Assembly (NCBI GenBank): GCA_973895155.1
Contig: OZ316899.1
Span: forward strand, 3,472,001-3,536,000
Source of the DNA: Marsupella aquatica
Lineage: Eukaryota; Marchantiophyta
Length of the DNA: 64,000 bases
Direction: 5' to 3'
The position numbers and the translations under genes are program-made. The notes under the pieces were generated by a model. The model saw only the letters and a list, made by a program, of their open reading frames with translations. It did not search any database and had not been told where the DNA came from. The first letter of the stretch is position 1; each line of letters starts with the position of its first letter. This document shows, piece by piece, positions 8,851-21,295 of this stretch.

Positions 8851-11800
8851 TGTGGTGCGTCCCATGGCTCCCTAAACCCAAGAAACCCCCCAGCTCAAGC
8901 CGATTCCCGCGGGTTTTGCGCTTGGCCAGGCCGTTTCCGCGGTTTAGCGGCATGGGACGCTGCTAACCTTCTACTACTACTATTAACATTTTACACACAT
9001 ATACTGGACAGATCCTTCATCGGGTCATGAGATACGTAGCCGGCCTAATCTAGGCCTTCCCCTGTCTTCCCCTCCGTCTTGTTAGGTATGTTTGGATTCC
9101 GCCGCCGGAATGATCCCCAATAGGCTTGGTTAAGCCGCTAAGACCTCTCTCAGCTCGACACATCCAACTCTCACTCCCCTGCTTACTTTCCTTCCTTTGG
9201 TTGATGTGGGCACTCTTCACACAAGTTAATGCGACACACAAAAAGCAAAATGACTCATTCTGACTGAGTCATACCATGCACTTGCCATACAAACAGTACA
9301 TCTCATACACAAGTTCTGCGAACTAAGCCGTGAGGCCAACTCTATTCAGCTCTTAGGCATGAGGAAACATGAATATACACAAGGGTCACTGTATGACTAA
9401 CCGAGAGCTTCTCGTACTACTTGATCCCAGCCCGGCTGGTGCAAACTAAAAACTTGCTAAAGAAGAGGCCCTGAGCTCCCCGCTGCCCAGGTACTTATCC
9501 TGGTAGTGGATCCGCCATTCTTTGCATCGTAAGCCTAATCTACTTAACAGTAATCTACTTGCCCGAATCTACCTATGTACAGCAAGGCAGGAACACAAGT
9601 GTTGCTCCTACCAGTGGGACCGCAATCCCACTAAGCTAAGTGTCAGGGCCGCTCCTGGTTCTGATCCTAATCCTAAACGTGGAGATCCGCGCTCGCCCTG
9701 CCCACTCACGCCTCCTCCCTCCACGTCCGCCCTCCCTAAAAGGAACGGCGCCCTTGCACCGTCACGACACCGGTGGTGGATCCTTAATGGACGCCCCCAA
9801 CGCTTCCTCCTCAGCCACTGCCGTAGGCTCATTCCCTGACAGATTACCTGCCCTTGACTGAGTCAACTCTCCATCGGCCTGACTGGGTCCACCATCGGCG
9901 TCGGCATCGGCTCGGGAATCGGTTATGGCCTCAGCCTCGGCTACGGTCTCCCCGGCCTGCTCAAGAGGCGGATCTGGAATACCGGCCTCCTTACTGAGTA
10001 GTTCGGCTTGGGCCGCACCACCCCCACCTGTGATCATAGCGGGATCTATTGCCGTATTCATGTCGGAGGATGGTGCTGGTTCTACCTCTTTGGTCACCAC
10101 GGCTTGTGGAGTCGGATTACTCCTTGACCCTGAAGGTTTCCGCTTTTTCTTCTTTTCTGGTTCGGCAGCTGGTCCCTTCCCCTTCCCACTTACTTCCGGC
10201 ACTGGTGCAGTTGGCGCGGCTTTTTCTTCGGCCAGTACCACTCCTGGTAACTTGGTTGCCCCAATTGGAGTTGGGCCTGATGAAGACAAGCACTTAAATA
10301 CTGCGGCTTGTTTCTTCAGCCGCTCCGTTTGGTTGTCGGCCCGCCGTTGGAGGTTCTCCATCTTCCTCGTGATTTCCTCCAACTCCTCCTGGGTCTCATC
10401 CAGGTCCTTGCGTGCCTCCTCTAGTTCCTTCTGGGCTTCCTCCCGTTCTTGTTTCAAGGTAGTCCTCTCCTCCTGGGTTGCTTTTAGCTCCTTGTCGAGC
10501 TCTGCAATGATGACAGACTCCATCTGGTTCATCTTGGCGTAAGTCTGTTCGAGCATCTCGTCCTTCTCCCTTAGGTCGGCCTTGAAGCTGGCCGTCAGGG
10601 ACGCAAGCTCCTGCTGTAGCGCCATAATCCCTTGATAGGATTTCCCTAACTCGGCCTCCTTCTGCTCAAGGGCTCCACGGATTTTCTCGAGCTCCCCTTT
10701 CAACGCCCATTCCTTTCTTTGGGTCTCCTCCATGGCCCGGCTGTTGGCTGTTATGTGGGCCTCCTCTGTATTCTTCAGCTCTTGCTTCCACTTCTCCCTC
10801 TCTTTGATCGTGTCGGCCAACTCTCCCTGCGTCTGAGTCAGTTTATCCTTGATATTCTGATTATCAGCCTGCGCGGTGTCCAACTGCCCCTGCATGATGT
10901 TCAGCTCATGTCGTTTAATCCGCAGTTCATCTTGGGCTTTCTTGGCCGCCCTTAGATCTTCAATCTCGGCTTCCATCCTCCTAAGCCGCCGAATGACCTC
11001 GTCCTTCTTGCTTCTCTCTAAAGCCACCGCTTCTTCTAATTGGTGCTTCTCCAACTGCTCCCTATGGAAAAAGGGTCCTACCTCCAACTCCTCTCCAAAG
11101 ATGCCGAGCGCAAGTTCCCCACACATCTCACCATACTCCATGGCTCTATTCTTAGCGTAGGTGGAGTAAGTAGAAGTGATCGGCATCGCCCATCGCGGCC
11201 TCTACTCCCAAGCCGTCCTGCGGATCTCTTCAATCGTGGCTAGAGGTTTGCTTCCTTTTTTGGCTAGCCGCCTGATGTCCTCCGGCCAATCTCCTCCTGG
11301 TAAATCCTTTTCCTTAGCCAGGGCTGCCTCCTCCTCCTGCTTGATTCGCTCCTGAAATTCCTGCACCGTCTGTTTTATGCCGTCGAAGCTCGGGGGAGCA
11401 ACATCTGGTGGGGGAGACTCAGGGCTACTCTGCTGGTTGGGATCCCCTCGCACTACCCTTGGAAGTGTGGGGACAAACCGGCCACAGGTCCTTACTCCTG
11501 GAACGTGATGGTCCGACCCATAGCCGGAATTATCATGGCTGCAGTCCTCCACTGCCTCCTCTACCTCTTGGACGTCCGGCTTCTCCCTCTCCTCTTCGTC
11601 GGTAGGAGCTTCAGGCAATTCTACCTCAGATTCGGAGCTTGAGGTTCCCACGTACATTCGAACACCTGGCTTGGATTCCGGCCTGATTCTCTCCTTGTCT
11701 CCAGCAAAGGGGTTTTCTCTTGTGAGCCGGTGTAGGCCTACCTCTGTAGTAGTGTCCTGCATTGTTGCCGTTGCCGTTGTTGTTGCCGATGCCGATTTCT

Positions 11801-13373
11801 TTTCTTTCTCCAGTAGTTTCAGCAGACTCTGCATGCCTGGTTGCTGCATCGGCAAGTCCTCCTTCCTGGGCCTAAACACCTGCTCGATCGTAGGGCTAAC
11901 AGGTGGTTGAGGCTTCTCAGCCAACGGCCTCGGCGTTGGAGCTTCCTCGGGTGCCCTTACCTGCAGGGGAAGTACCGGGGCAAAAGTCTGACCTCTGGCA
12001 TACCGGCACAACAGCGGCATGTGATAGCCAAGCCGCGACACGCTCCCCATGCCGATTACCTGCTGCTCCTCCTTTAAGATCTTCTTCAATTGGTTGAGGA
12101 GGTACCCGTTGTAGTCCCGGCTTGGGTCTGGCCTTTCTGCCAGATAGACCTGTGCCTTGCCGATCTCTGCCCTCGGCAAGTTACAATGCATGGTCACCCG
12201 CAAGAAGTCGATCATCTCTCCTATGTGCGGGTTGGTGCAGGTGTTCCGGAAGAAGCCATTCTTCGTTGATGGCCCGGGGAACGACCGGAACTCCTTGTCA
12301 GGCAAGGTCTTCCTGGTATCAACTTTGGTCTTATTGCCTATCGGCAAGCCAAACACTTCGGCAATTACCTTGGGAGTAAGATAGAAATCCTTCCCATATA
12401 TCCTCGTGCAATTGGTCTCGGGTTCCCATGACCCCACGAATTCTAATAGGTCTGACTCCGGTACCTCCGGCTTCAGCCATGGTAATCTTACAAAGGCCTC
12501 TAAGCCGGATCCGACCATGAAGCCTTGGTACTTCTTGGTCTGCATGGCCGTAAAGCATGCATCCTCCTCCCGTGCAAAATGTAGTTGCACCTCCACCGGT
12601 AGGGTTGCCGCCCAGCCCTTCCAGGTGTCATCCCTGGTTGGAATGGCCTTGATGGGATCGACCTCCTCCTCTTCGGCTTCTCCCTGCCTCCTGCTCTGCT
12701 GCTTCCCTTTAATTCCCAGTGTATGTCGTTGCAGTTCTTGATGGCCTCTCGGATGCCGACGACGCTGTCTTTGCAAAACAGAAGATCGTCGAGTTGATTG
12801 GAAGTAGGCGTCCACAGGAACTCGTCCTTGATGAGTTCGCCTCCTAAGAAAGCCGTCTTCTGCAGCTCCCACAATCGAGCGAGCTCCTGCCGTTCTCGAG
12901 CTGCCCTTTCTGATTCCTCGTCCTCGTAAGTCTTGATGTACTCAGTTGCCCGTTCGAACAGGCATCCCCAGAAATGTGCTGCTTGATTGACGTTGCTCAT
13001 ACCCTCCTTAGGTCGATCATCGGTATCTACTCTCTCCCCGAGTGCTTGCCTAAGCAGCTGACAGTAGTTGGCCTCCCGTAGTCGTCTGCCTAGTTCGTGC
13101 TCGCAAATGAGCCACCATCTCCTGCAAGCGCTCCTTACCCCTCTCCTCTGCCGGTCCTTCTTCCCGTTGATCCTTCCTAGCCGCCGACGCTTAACGCGCC
13201 CTAACCCTAATCGGGTTTTCACCCTCAGCCTTACCTCCGGCCTCGGCCCGGGTTCCATGGTTGCCCCTAATTGTTTATATTTTCCTTGTTTTGTCCCTAT
13301 ACTAAGGTGTTCCTAGGGTGCCTTCCTGCTTTACCCACTTAACCGGCCGAGTGATTCCTGTCTAGGCATCACA
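8851..13373 (-). mobile_element. Element B 5' LTR (4.5 kb, protein-coding)
   Basis: On the minus strand it begins TGTGATGC at 13373 and ends GCACCACA at 8851. These ends form an 8 bp near-perfect terminal inverted repeat, and the primer-binding site follows. It aligns end to end with the 4735 bp LTR of element C (41222-45956); the shorter length comes partly from a deletion near 12730 in the ORF. Positions 13258-9762 are coding. The remaining 0.9 kb (9761-8851) is non-coding R/U5-like sequence, conserved with 45054-45956, with no other gene seen. Confidence 0.9.
9762..13258 (-). pseudogene. B/C-family LTR-encoded protein (element B copy)
   Basis: One long reading frame, starting ATG 13258, fills most of the LTR. 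It has a basic N-terminus, then a conserved block with FWGCLFERATEYI, and a second block with YGKDFYLTPKVIAEVFGLP. Acidic and proline-rich linkers follow, then a long coiled coil (roughly 11150-10300 on the minus strand), a Lys-rich patch and an acidic C-terminus. It is broken by a deletion and frameshift near 12730 and by TAG at 11202-11204, where element C has CAG. The second block resembles the corresponding block of the A-family LTR protein and, loosely, plant retrotransposon ORF1 proteins. The function is unknown. Confidence 0.7.
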
Positions 13374-15914
13374 GGGGAACCCACCGTATGGGTATCCTGG
13401 GCAATGGACGATTATCAGGGAGAAACCCCACAAGGACCCGAGGAATATGATTCGGAGACCTCGGAGGAAGAGGAACTCAATATGATCGAACTCATCTCGT
13501 CCCTATCCGAGGAAGATGTCTTCGGAGTTGAAGCAACCCGAGAAACACATCTCCTAAATTACCCGAGGGCTGCCATTGAGTCCACCCCAAGTACATCTAC
13601 TGTCGGGGATGAGGAAACGCACGAACAACTCGTCGAGACGGAGGACACGGCTCCAGCTAAGCAGGGAGCCGAGGCTACTCCTTCCATTTCAGAGCCTCGT
13701 AACCATGAACCAGCCCAACAACCGCCTGAGGCCGAAAACTCGAGACCGAGACATAAAAAGCGAGTCTCATGGGATCCGTCCATTCCACAATTGGAGGAAG
13801 TAAACCCCATCCCGAGACCAATCCCGGTCCCACCCATGTACGGAGGGGTTCGGTTAGCTGAGCTTGACGCGAGCCTGGACCCAAGTCTGCGAAACCAGGT
13901 TGAAGTCATCAGGAAGGAGCACTACCGGAAGTACACTATTGGGATGGACAAATCTTTTAACCTGGGCCACGCTCTGACGGGGAAGGCTGAAAAATCCATC
14001 CAAGCTTTGCTCAAGGAATATGAAGATGTGTTTGCATGGAGTCATCATGATTTAACAGGCGTCTCCCCCGAGTTGGGAGAACACACAATCGATCTGAACC
14101 TAGGAGCCCATGCGGTACGACAGCGACAACGTCGCATGAATCCGAGGTACTCCATCTTAGTGAAGGAGGAAATTGATCGTCTCCTCGCCGCCGATATCAT
14201 TTACCCGGTAATGGCCAGCGACTGGGTCTCTCCCATTGTCATTGTACCAAAGAAGGGAGGTACGGATGGAAAACCTAAGATTCGTATCTGTCAGGACTAC
14301 CGTAAGCTGAATGACGCAACCCGAAAAGACCATTACCCATTACCATTCACGGATATGGTTCTAGATATGGTGGCCCAAAATGAAATCTATACATTTCTTG
14401 ACGGGTATTCAGGTTATAACCAAATCTGGAATCGTCTCACGGATCAGCTCAAAACAACTTTCACTACGGAGTGAGGAACGTTCGCATTTCGGAGGATGCC
14501 TTTTGGTCTGTGTAACGCCCCGGCTATGTTTCAGCGCCTTATGATGAATATCTTCCACGATTTCCTACGGGAATTTTTGGAGATATTTATCGATGACTTT
14601 GCCATCTTCGGAACCGTTGCCATGCACCCCGAACACCTACGACGAACGTTGCAACGATGCCGAGATGTTAACCTCAAACTACATCCCCGCCAAATGCTTC
14701 TTCGGGGTAGAGGAGGGGGTGTTACTCGGGCATCGTGTGTCCAAACGGGGCATTGAGGTGGACCAAGAGAAAGTTGCGGCCTGGATGGCGGTGGTGTTCC
14801 CCTTGGATCAAAAAGCAGTACGATCCTTCTTGGGCTGCGTAGGGTATTACCGCCGGTTCATTAAAGACTTTGCTAAAATTGCGTTGCCCTTAACTAAGAT
14901 GATGAAGAAGGACGCAGCGGTCGAGGAGACACCCCGGAGACGGATTGCTTTTGAGGAACTCCGTAAACGACTCACCACCGCGCCTATCATGGTCACCCCA
15001 GACTGGAATAAGGAGTTCCACGTGTATGTCGATGTGTCAGGGTTCTGTATCGGATCCGTACTTAGTCAGCTAGATGAGGATGGACGTGATCACCCCATCT
15101 ATTTCGCTAGCCGTCAACTATTTGCAGCCGAAAAGAATTATTCCCCCACTGATCGAGAAGCTTTGGGAATAATCTACTCGTGTAAAAAGTTCCGACACTA
15201 TCTGCTAGGCTACAAGGTCATTTTCCACACGGATCATGATAGCCTGAAGTACATGGTCAACAAAGCGGATGTGACAGGACGGATAGCCCGGTGGGTGCTA
15301 CTTCTCCAGGAATTTAATTACGAAGTTCGGGTTCGGCCAGGAAGGGTACACCTCAATGCCGATTTCTTTTCACGACTGGACGGCGTACCAGTCGATCAGC
15401 CAATTGATGATATTTTTCCGGATGAGGAGTTGTTCCACGTGGGGGAAGGGACACCAACGTGGTACGGCTTAATAATCACCTTCCTTTTAACGGGCCGCAT
15501 CCCTGACGGCATCAATCAGGAGGCCGCCGCTGTGTTTTTACGGAAAGCCGGGCCTTACGTCATGATACAGGGTCACCTACATAAGGAAGGTATTAACGGA
15601 AAGTTACGACGCTGCTTAGAGTATAAGGAGACACTTATCGTGATACGGGCCCTGCATGAAGAAGAAGCTGGAGGCCATTTCGCGGCAGTTACGACAGCCC
15701 GAAAGATTATGGACTCGGGGTATTGGTGGCCTACGTTGCATCGGGATGTACAGCGCTTCATTAAGGGCTGTGACTTGTGTCAGCGAGCGGGGGCCCCGAG
15801 GCGGGCTCATCATCACCCGCTCACATCTGTGCTTCCATTGGCACCATTCGAAAAATGGGGAATTGATTATATCGGACCGTTCACTCCCGTTACCCGAAGG
15901 CGAAGGTGCAGGTA
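13374..15914 (+). pseudogene. pol: Element A Pol: end of protease, RT, RNase H, start of integrase
   Basis: After element B, A resumes in the last residues of protease (VWVSWAMDD aligns with ITVSWDSKDD of B), so roughly 2 kb of A is missing at the insertion. There follow an acidic linker, RT (VFAWSHHDLTG, DGYSGYNQI, EIFIDDFAIFG), RNase H (DVSGFCIGSVLSQLD) and the zinc and first catalytic part of integrase (HEEEAGGH, CDLCQRAG, GIDYIGPF). Protease and RT share one frame, unlike B/C. Disabling changes are TGA at 14472-14474 in place of an expected Trp codon, a frameshift near 14690, and the MITE at 15915. Confidence 0.85.
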
Positions 15915-16256
15915 TCACCCTATTCATTAAAAGTGTATTTTATTTTGTTCACTTTTAGTCCTCTAAATGTTCACTTTTTGGTCTCTAAATGTACACTTTT
16001 TAAACCCAAAAGGTACACTATGGTATAATACTCTACACCTAAATGATCAATTGTAAACTTGAGGTGACAAAAATGATCTTGACTAGAAGAAGTCTCATCC
16101 TAGTTCATTTACAAAGGATGAACATGGTGGTACATCTGATGGCCATCAACTTTGTTTCTTGCCTAATTGTACACTTTTTGAAGGCCAAATGTACACTTTG
16201 TGTTGCCCAAATGTTCATAAATTGAATAATAATTCACTTTTAATGAATAGATTGAT
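15915..16256 (+). mobile_element. MITE inserted in element A integrase
   Basis: This 342 bp AT-rich insert splits integrase codons. AGGTA is repeated on each side (15910-15914 and 16257-16261), a 5 bp candidate target duplication. The ends share an inverted repeat, CTATTCATTAAAAGTG (from about 15920 and near 16250). The interior has several copies of a GTACACTTTTT/GTTCACTTTTT word on both strands and no coding frame of note. Confidence 0.8.
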
Positions 16257-17147
16257 AGGTACATCCTATTAGCTATTGATTACTCCACCAAATGGGTCGA
16301 AGCGCGGGCTACGGTAAAGGACGACGCCGCAACCAGTGCCAGATTCTTATACGAACAGATTTTCACCCGATTCGGACCGCCCTTAGAATTGGTAAGCGAC
16401 CGTGGAACCCACTTCCTCAATGACACCGTAGCCCAGCTTACGGAGCGTTACCTAGTCAAGCACCGCAAGACTACCCCATATCATCCTAAAGCCAACGGGA
16501 TGGCAGAGAGAGCAAATGGTATCATTGGGAAGATCCTCAACAAAACTGTAGCTGCGCACAAAACGGATTGGGATGATAAGTTGTACGCGGCGGTGTACTC
16601 GTATAATCTAGCTTACAAAACTACTACGAGTCACAGCCCGTACTTTCTGGTGTTCGGCCAACATTCGTTGGTGCCCGTCGAATTTGAAGTGCACACTCCA
16701 CGGGTCAGCATTCGGGATCGCTTACCTGAATCTGAAAGTCTGTCAGACCGAGCTTATCAAATTGAAGCCTTGGAAGAAGCACGGCTACTGGCAGCTCGAC
16801 ACACCGTGAAGAAACAGGCAACTTCGAAGAAGCAGCACGACAAAGGACTATGGAGGGTCGACGTCGTGGCAGGCGATCTAGTCCTTCTGTACGATAGTAG
16901 GTACATGCAGTTTCCAGGGAAGCTGCATACCCGGTGGTTGGGGCCCTTCCTTGTCAATCAGATCTACCGAAACGGATCTTTGGAGCTTGCGACGTATGCC
17001 GGCGATTTACTCCCCACGCGAATCAGCTACGATCGTGTAAAAAAGTACCACCATCAAGATGACGACGCCGATAGCGATGTTCGCGAGGACGCTTCACAAT
17101 TAAGCAGGGAGCTATGTGACGCCGCCGGTACGGCGGTTAATGAGTGA
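16257..17147 (+). pseudogene. int: Element A integrase, C-terminal part
   Basis: The integrase frame resumes after the MITE with the rest of the core (DYSTKWVEARAT, SDRGTHF, NGMAERANG) and a C-terminal domain ending REDASQLSRELCDA. It stops at TGA 17145-17147. The last 11 codons run into the 3' LTR, which starts at 17115. A short purine tract, AAGCAGGGA (17102-17110), sits just before the LTR and is the likely polypurine primer. B and C have the same Pol C-terminus and the same position relative to the LTR. Confidence 0.88.
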
Positions 17148-17472
17148 TTCAGTCTAACTGCGCTCGGCACGCGCGTTAGGTGGGTCTTAGGCCGCTATTA
17201 TTAGCATAACGACAGTATTTAGGTAATCATTAGGGGTAGGACATCATTAGGCAATAAGGGGGACTTCAGGTTCGGGCTGGCGGCGGGTCGCTATTCGCAC
17301 ACCCGGGTTACGAGCGTGGAGGGGCCCCTCCCTCGGGTCCGTATAACGAACTTAAGGAAGCGGCCACTGACGCACGCTGACTCAGACCGGCGGAGTGGCC
17401 GGTACACCACAAGCGTGAGCGGTTCAACCTATGGGCGTCGAGGAGACGTCGGGGATCGACAAGCCCTCAAAG

Positions 17473-17479
17473 TATAAAA
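17473..17479 (+). promoter_or_regulatory. TATA box of A-family LTR
   Basis: TATAAAA lies 108 bp upstream of the ORF's ATG. It is conserved with flanking sequence (…CCTTTGTAGTGCACCAGT downstream) at 35172-35178 in D1 and 40052-40058 in D2. Transcription would start near 17505, which would mark the start of R. Confidence 0.75.
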
Positions 17480-17580
17480 GGGGAGCCAACCCTTTGTAGT
17501 GCACCAGTCCATCAGTCCGCGCGCCAGCTTTGACCCCAGCTCTCTCGTTCTCTCTAGGTCGCCACTACTATCTCCTCTGA

Positions 17581-20229
17581 ATGTCGCACACGATCCTCTC
17601 CAGCTCGGCCATTTGATTCTGGACGCAGTTCCTATCTACCGGAAGGCACTTGGCCGATTCATTGAAACACGCCAACCCGCGCCGATACGAGATCGAACGC
17701 GAATACGAGAGAGCCATCCGCCTAGCAGGACGACACCACTACGTCCTTAACTTTGACTACCCGTCTCAGAGCGAGCTTTACCGACCAGCTGAGGTATCTG
17801 GGTACTTCTTCAACGGAGACAAATATATCGGGTTCTGGGAAGCATTGCTTCGGCTTCCGGACGAGGTCTTCAATATCCCGGGTACAATCGACCTGCAGCG
17901 ACATCACTTTGACCACATCCCTGCCCAGGTTCGGGCTGTCATTAACGGCGAGTCCAGTACCAACCGTTCGACAAGGGCGTCCGCACTCGCTTCGGAGAAC
18001 TTCTACCAGCACCTGCAGAGCTTCATGGGAACTCGGCCATCAACCAACATGACCAACTCAGCCGGACCTGTACCCGTACCCGTATCCGTGCCCATGCAAC
18101 CCCAGCCTCAACTTCAGCTTCAGCCTCAGCCGCAGCCTAGCCAAACCCCACCACCTATCACCCAGCCAGCACAGGTACGCTCCGTCATCAACGCTGTGGA
18201 TCTTAGCGATGATGACGAGGCTACCCCACCCTTGACCAGGCGGCCCAGAGGAACAAGCGCGCGGGGGGCCGACACTATATCGTCCCCACCCCCTGCTCTG
18301 ACCCCAGGAGCGGCCCCAGCAGACAACATAGTGACCGTGGCCGCCCCGGGCCCGTTACCAACCGCAGTGGCACTCCCCAGGCCCGATCGGGAGGATGGGG
18401 AAGTATCACCTTCCCCGAGTCAGTCACGGGGAAAGAAGAGGAAGGAATCCGCCACTGCATCCGGGTTACCGTTGGCCACGGTAGCCGTAGCCAAGGTGTC
18501 GATGCATTGCATGGGGGAAAACGTTCATAGCAACATCCTCCATCCCAAGCATGCGGTGTATCTGAAGACTCAGGGATTTGAGCACCTCACCTCTCTCCCC
18601 TGGAACACTTGCAGGTACTACGGGGAGGACATGACAGAATTCGTCAAGAATTATGACGACGTACGTCAACAGACTCGGCTGCGGGGAAGGAATATGTCCC
18701 TCACAGAAGAACGGCTCAAGATGATCTTCGGGTTACCCAAAGGTGACCATCGAGTCGAATCACGGGCTCCCGGGGGCAAGGAGGCCAAGTACCAATCTTC
18801 AAGTTTTCCCTCAGAGGGATCAGTAGACAACGGGTTCGTGATGAGGACCTGCCTCATGCCCGAGATAGCTGAGCGGCTGGAGTTCCAGAGGTACGCTCTC
18901 CACATGATGGAACCCCGGGGGGAGATCTCCGCCACCCAGGTTATCCAGGTCGAGAACTATCGACCTAGGAAATGGGCGTCGTACTTCGCTAAGAAATTCC
19001 ATGAAGAGATGGAGCGGCGAAGGAAGACGCTGTACATTGGCGGGAAGGCGTATTTTGCTAGCCATATCAAAATCATTCTTGAGTGGTACGCCCGGTTTGA
19101 TCGACGAACCCTTCCCCGCATCAACGTTACAAAGCTGGTCCCAGCTAGGTGGGTTTTTCCGGCATTGGAGAGACGGCCCCAACCCGAGGCCCGAAGTCCA
19201 GTGGACACGCCAGCTTCACCCACCCCACCTCCACAAATAGCTGTAATCGTAACCGAGGAGGCGCCGGAGGGGTCGGTCGTCGCAACCGTTGATGCGATCC
19301 AACTAGCCGGGCTAAGTACAGAAGTTGGTACGGCAGAGGTCTTACCCGAACCCGGGTCTCCCAAGGACCCGCCGGTGGCAATTCCGGAGAACCGGACATC
19401 GCTGCAGGAGGACACTCCAGCCCCTTCCAACGTTATGTCCCCAGGGCTGGACGTCACTGCCCCGGCCCCTGCGCGTGTTGATGTCTGCCCGTGCCCAAAT
19501 CCGGACAGGCACAACTTGGACCACCCGGAACTCTTCGTACAGGGTACGTTTCTGAACGGGCTTCTGGGAGATTTCTCTCATCAAATTGCCCGGGATACCG
19601 GGGAGTTCATGGCCCGGAAGGTAGCCTGTTTCTTCAATCAGGAGTTGGTTGCCGCCGTAAAGGCAGGTCGGGCCCAGTCGGAGGCCCTTCAGAGGATAGA
19701 GCGGTACCGGGTGGAGTCCGTGTACCTAAAGAACGAAGTGGCGGCTCAAGAGGCTGAGCTTCTGCAACTACGACCCAAGGTTGTAGCCGCCGATGAGTTG
19801 TTAGCAAAGGCGTACGCTCTTACCGCCCTAGCCGAACAGGCCAAAGCTGGGAACGAGGCCGAGATTACACGACTCCGGAACCAGATTGACAGTTTGAAGA
19901 AACAAGCTGTCACCTGGCAGAAAGACCTGGAGGAGGCCGAGGAGCGAGCCCAGCGGGACGCGACAGAGATAGCCACGCTGCAGGCCGAGATGGCGCGGCT
20001 CCAAACCGAGGCCGAGAAGCAGGACCAGCTGGCGAGTAAACTGACGAGCGACGCCCAGCAGCTGGAGGAGGCATGTCAGGAGGCAGCAGAGGAGACGGAC
20101 GCGGCGAGGCGAGAGAACGAATCTCTGCTGGACCAGGTCCAGCTCCTCAAAGCGGACAATGACAGGCTTCGAAGGCAGCGGGATGGCCGTTCCCATTCGG
20201 GCGGCTCTGGCAAGCGTGCCAGGCATTAG
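17581..20229 (+). pseudogene. A-family LTR-encoded protein, 882 codons
   Basis: I choose ATG 17581 because D1 (35278) and D2 (40158) have ATG at the same place and frame, 100-110 bp after the TATA box. In A, a TGA at 17614-17616 (CGA in D1) interrupts codon 12; from there the frame is open to TAG 20227-20229. Regions: a conserved N-domain (NFDYPSQSELYRP, GFWEALL, PGTIDLQRHHFDHIP); a Pro/Gln-rich linker; a Lys-rich patch; a second conserved block (GFEHLTSLPWNTCRYYGED, LTEERLKMIFGLPKG) to about residue 530; a Pro-rich linker; and a coiled coil near 690-870. I do not recognise the family with certainty; the second block recalls plant retrotransposon ORF1-type proteins. It would be the first ORF of the genomic RNA. 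Confidence 0.75.
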
Positions 20230-21128
20230 CGGCGGAGTAGGAATAGATTAGGATTAGGATTGGCTTAGTCAGGCTCTTGGGACAGGCACCTGCCTTAGGT
20301 ACAGCAGCGCTGCCCTGCTGTCCAGCCTGCGTAGATTAGGATCTTCTAATAAGACACAGCCGTTTTCCGGCCTGACTATCAGCTTAGTTAGGACCTTAGT
20401 CAGCGAATCTTCGGCGAGAGGACACCCCGTTCCTCGGCTCTTAGTATTTAGTGCACCCCTCGGTAGAGGCAAGGGGGGGGTTTTTAGTTTCAGAGTCGGA
20501 CATCCGCGGGACATGCGGGGAGTCCCGACCTCTGGGAATGACAGAGTACCAAGGGGAGGGGGTAGGACTAAGCTCGTCGGGCGAGTGCGGAGCCGGGCTC
20601 CGTTGTAGTGTGCACCCTCGGCCTTGAACCTGTGCATTCCAGGGCTGTCGTGTCAACTAAGTGTACGCATATGTTCCCTTTGTAGTAAAATCCTTTCCCA
20701 TCATTTTCCTTCGTGTAAATCGAGATTGTATGCATGTGTGCGCATATGTGTGTGGGTTTCTCGTATATGGGTGGCAGCGCCAGGCCGAACGCACTACCCG
20801 AGACGTGCACAGGATGCAGCCTGCGGGTAAGTGGTTGCGAGCACGGGTTGAGGACCTGTATCATCGAATCCGGATCGAAGGCGGACAGCACGAAGGCTTA
20901 GAAGCCCTTAAGCCGGGGTTGATCCTGCTATCGACTAAGGTACGTTCCGGCGGCGGAACACAAACCATACCTAGGAGGTGTTCGTATTTAGCAGTATGCG
21001 CACTTAGCGCTAGTTTACGAGAATAAGGTGCATTACGTGCTTCCCTTCCTGCCCAAACCCTCAGATTTACGAGGGATGTGCCCGTCTAAGCTGAAGTCTG
21101 AGTTAAGGCCGAAGCCTACGACGTGACA

Positions 21129-21295
21129 CCTTTTCCTCCCAAGAACTTCCAACTCTGGTTGAAAGCATGTATCAGTGAATGTGTCGATAGCATAGCTTTA
21201 CGCACCTTTTCTAACTCCCCTGGATCATCCATAGCCACCAAGTCTGCATCAAAATCTCCATTGGAAGGAAGATAGCTTGGATGAGCCATAGTCAT
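21129..21295 (-). pseudogene. N-terminal fragment of an unknown protein, cut by element A
   Basis: On the minus strand an ATG at 21295 (or 21289) opens a clean frame of 55 codons, including YLPSNGDFDADLVAMDDP and HAFNQSWKFLGGK. It runs straight into the end of element A's LTR at 21128. The composition looks like real protein. I do not recognise it. It may be a second gene of the neighbouring CACTA element or a host fragment. Confidence 0.35.

Larger units (their letters stand above)
2814..13373 (-). mobile_element. Element B: Tat/Athila-like Ty3 retrotransposon, 3' end missing
   Basis: Read on the minus strand the order is 5' LTR (13373-8851), primer-binding site, gag-protease, RT-RNase H and integrase. 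The sequence then stops inside the integrase C-terminus at 2814, so the end of integrase, the polypurine tract and the 3' LTR are absent. It lies antisense within element A. The right junction is the exact LTR terminus (TGTGATGC on the minus strand); the left is a truncation. About 80 percent or more of its coding sequence aligns by eye with element C at 41222-64000. B and C are one family. Confidence 0.9.
17115..21128 (+). mobile_element. Element A 3' LTR (4.0 kb, protein-coding)
   Basis: It begins TGTGACGCCG directly after pol and ends CGACGTGACA. The 3' 1.9 kb is nearly identical to the 5' LTR at 1-1920. Inside it are a TATA box at 17473, the ORF 17581-20229, and 0.9 kb of non-coding sequence (20230-21128). 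D1 (34812) and D2 (39685) start with the same TGTGA-C-GCC terminus. The 4.0 kb length is explained by the ORF carried within it. Confidence 0.9.
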
